The notes under the pieces: model-generated | What the model was told of the DNA's origin: nothing | The model's database searches: none | Seen by the model: only the letters and a program-made list of their open reading frames with translations | Made by a program: the position numbers and the translations under genes | Shown: positions 62,564-64,000 of the stretch, piece after piece | Layout: every line of letters starts with the position of its first letter | Numbering within the stretch: the first letter of the stretch is position 1 | Assembly (NCBI GenBank): GCA_002898555.1 | Contig: BEHR01000001.1 | Coordinates: 1 to 64,000, forward strand | Origin: a bacterium HR15 | GTDB lineage: Bacteria; Armatimonadota; Fimbriimonadia; Fimbriimonadales; GBS-DC | Direction of reading: 5' to 3' | Length of the DNA stretch: 64,000 nt

Positions 62564-63646
62564 TCAGCGGCACGAAGTCCCAAAGGCAAACAGAACCGCC
62601 AAAAGGTCGGCATCGTCTACGATACCGTCGCCATTAATATCCTCAGGACACCGACGCGCCGCACAGCTGAAGCGTGGACCTATCTCCAAAGCCAGTCCTA
62701 CTTTGGGATATGAAAAGGATGTTAACTTTGTGGTATCAACGAGACGGATATTGGGGTAGTTCTGGGCGGAATAGGTCAGCAACAGCCCTGTGGTGTATTC
62801 TGTGACATAGATATATTGCCGATCTGGAGAAACCGCCAATCCAAAGAAGGTGCCGGAATAGGGACCACTCGGCGCTTGGGTGGCAAGATACCCTAAAGAA
62901 TTGCCGTTTTCATCCAACCGCCAAATAGCACCGTTACCTGTGTAGCAACAGTTGGTCGTGAGCGCTACCAGCACATCCCTACCATAGAAGTCAATTTCGT
63001 GGTAATATCCTCCGTAGTTGGGATCGGTTTTTGGTCCCCAGATCAGGGTTCCGCCCTGACTGAACTTGTACACGCCTGCCCGAGTGCCCAGCGCGCTCAC
63101 ATAGCATACGAAGTAACAGATTTGAGGGTCGTCACACTCCTGACGCCACCGCAGGGCATAACTATACGCCCCATCCGGCAGAGTAGCAAAAGTACTCCAT
63201 GTATTACTCCCCGGATCATACCGATGAATGGTTTGAGCACCCGCGACATAGACGGCGTAGGTGGAACTGGAACCACGAGGGGGCGGCCCGATAGCAATAC
63301 CATGGGGGCTAATCGGAGCAGGCACCGTGCCCAGGTGGGCTCCTGTGGTCGCGTCAAATTGTTCAAGAGAATTACCCAACACATTGCCTGCCCACAGGAT
63401 GCCATCCGGTGCGAAGGCGAGTCCGTAGCAGAAGTCGTAAGTGCCCCAATTAAAGTTAGGGTCCGAGAACTGGGTGATAACTGGCCAGGTAAATGGGTGA
63501 GAAGCTAGGTTCGTGATGCCTGGATACGCATAGACAATGCCGCGTTCCATATCACGGTCGCCGATATAAAGCCCGTAATCTTGGGCTTGCACACAATTTA
63601 TCCCGATGCTGGCTGCAATCGCCAGATAGACCATCGTTCTTCGCAT
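62564..63646 (-). CDS. Secreted propeller-like protein with a single dockerin-like repeat
   Basis: 360 residues; AGGAGG before ATG 63646. Signal peptide (LAIAASIGINCVQAQ). Propeller-like repeats: GLAFAPDGILWAGNVLG, SLEQFDATTGAHLG, FGLAVSPDRQYIYVTEY. Tail [28 protein letters not shown] is one calcium-loop unit instead of two, with the terminal Cys displaced by one residue. Confidence 0.82.
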   Translation of the reverse strand: MRRTMVYLAIAASIGINCVQAQDYGLYIGDRDMERGIVYAYPGITNLASHPFTWPVITQFSDPNFNWGTYDFCYGLAFAPDGILWAGNVLGNSLEQFDATTGAHLGTVPAPISPHGIAIGPPPRGSSSTYAVYVAGAQTIHRYDPGSNTWSTFATLPDGAYSYALRWRQECDDPQICYFVCYVSALGTRAGVYKFSQGGTLIWGPKTDPNYGGYYHEIDFYGRDVLVALTTNCCYTGNGAIWRLDENGNSLGYLATQAPSGPYSGTFFGLAVSPDRQYIYVTEYTTGLLLTYSAQNYPNIRLVDTTKLTSFSYPKVGLALEIGPRFSCAARRCPEDINGDGIVDDADLLAVLFAFGTSCR

Positions 63647-63679
63647 GGCTGATACCTCCTCTCAAGGGTTAGTACTCCT

Positions 63680-63685
63680 ATTATA
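63680..63685 (-). promoter_or_regulatory. -10 box for the propeller-like gene
   Basis: TATAAT on the minus strand, 34 bp upstream of the ATG. The nearest TTGACA lies 24 bp away, too far for a normal -35 box. Confidence 0.4.
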
Positions 63686-63770
63686 CCCCATTTGGGGGTT
63701 TGGGGCATTTGTCAATGGGTGTAGAGGATCAAGCGAGTGGCGATTTCTCCCCATTGCTTGGAGCGTTTGG

Positions 63771-63806
63771 GGCATTTGTCAAGGGGGTGGGAGGGTGTTC
63801 GAAAAA
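63771..63806. repeat. 36-bp inverted repeat, right copy
   Basis: Reverse complement of 45730-45765 at about 33 of 36 positions; contains TTGACAAATGCC on the minus strand. Confidence 0.8.
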
Positions 63807-64000
63807 GCCGCATTAGCACCTTCACCCAGACCCAACACACAAAATCATCCCCACCCAACACCCGAACCAAACCCACCATGTTCCATAACACAAACAGCCT
63901 CCACACCCACAACCGAGCACTCACCCACCAACGCGAACGCCATACGCTCCCATACGCACACTTCACTCCCCCAAACACAAAATTTTCTTTTCCGGGGCAC

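Larger units (their letters stand above)
63647..64000. other. Upstream region with repeats and a biased, unassigned stretch
   Basis: 354 bp. A TATAAT on the minus strand at 63680-63685 serves the preceding gene. Two copies of TTGACAAATGCCCCAAAC (minus strand) lie near 63,700 and 63,770, the right inverted repeat at 63771-63806. From 63,820 the plus strand is strongly A+C-rich and G-poor (G+T-rich on minus), which is coding-like for this cluster, but no reliable gene can be supported. Confidence 0.5.

Noticed and set aside
63680-63715. TTGACA-TATAAT promoter on the minus strand near the right edge
   Set aside because: The spacer is 24 bp, too long for a standard promoter; only the -10 box was kept.
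63712-63978. Minus-strand open frame of about 88 codons near the right edge
   Set aside because: Low-complexity Trp/Val/Gly composition, no ribosome site, and it runs through the repeat elements; not supported as a gene.

Overview
The window looks like a chromosomal segment of a thermophilic or hot-spring Armatimonadota bacterium (Fimbriimonadales-like). The basis is the combination of PEP-CTERM anchors, many secreted proteins ending in a paired dockerin-like module with the core DGCVDDADLL...VLFAFG, HAF-repeat proteins, flagellar genes in a GC-rich genome, TATAAT-type promoters with AGGAGG ribosome sites, and a TaqI-type restriction-modification pair. The taxonomic call is inference; there is no rRNA gene in the window.

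Layout. 0-1.5 kb: the 3' part of a highly repetitive coiled-coil gene with a nuclease-like tail. 1.4-2.8 kb: a lipoprotein on the minus strand. 2.9-6.3 kb: flagellar switch and export genes fliM-fliY/N-fliO-fliP. 6.5-10 kb: tRNA-Ala(GGC), a diacylglycerol-kinase-like gene, then pyrH-frr-uppS. 10-25 kb: mostly ordinary chromosomal genes: a PEP-CTERM protein behind a three-hairpin leader, two Gfo/Idh/MocA oxidoreductases, an isolated nuoD, a dockerin-tailed secreted protein, aroC, a REC/HD-GYP regulator, an ECF sigma/anti-sigma pair, an M14 carboxypeptidase, a GH5 glycosidase, an orphan ABC ATPase and a URO-D family gene.

25.6-32.7 kb: an accessory island bounded by 137-bp direct repeats of the 5' end of a small LuxR-type regulator. 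It holds two HExxH metallopeptidase-like genes that share a nearly identical 378-bp segment but have divergent C-termini, each followed by a secreted helical-repeat protein; a third helical-repeat paralogue follows a degraded IS5-type transposase fragment. The pattern recalls polymorphic toxin and immunity loci, but that function is a hypothesis.

35.2-45.5 kb: a DUF433/DUF5615 toxin-antitoxin-like pair, leuS, and upstream of leuS two type II R-M cassettes. Each cassette sits behind a duplicated copy of the leuS promoter and first codons (three copies in all: native 38.6 kb, 41.1 kb, 44.2 kb), so that truncated leuS reading frames end on or just before the first R-M start codon. The first cassette is a clear TaqI homologue pair (predicted TCGA); the second has a frameshifted endonuclease and an amino-methyltransferase. 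A HELGH metallopeptidase-like gene follows.

46-63.6 kb: a surface and secreted protein cluster: WD40/beta-propeller proteins (one giant gene broken by a frameshift and a stop), HAF-repeat proteins, PEP-CTERM proteins and dockerin-tailed proteins, separated by strong hairpin terminators. The cluster is flanked by a 36-bp inverted repeat containing TTGACAAATGCC. No exosortase and no cohesin gene is visible, so the sorting partners must be elsewhere.
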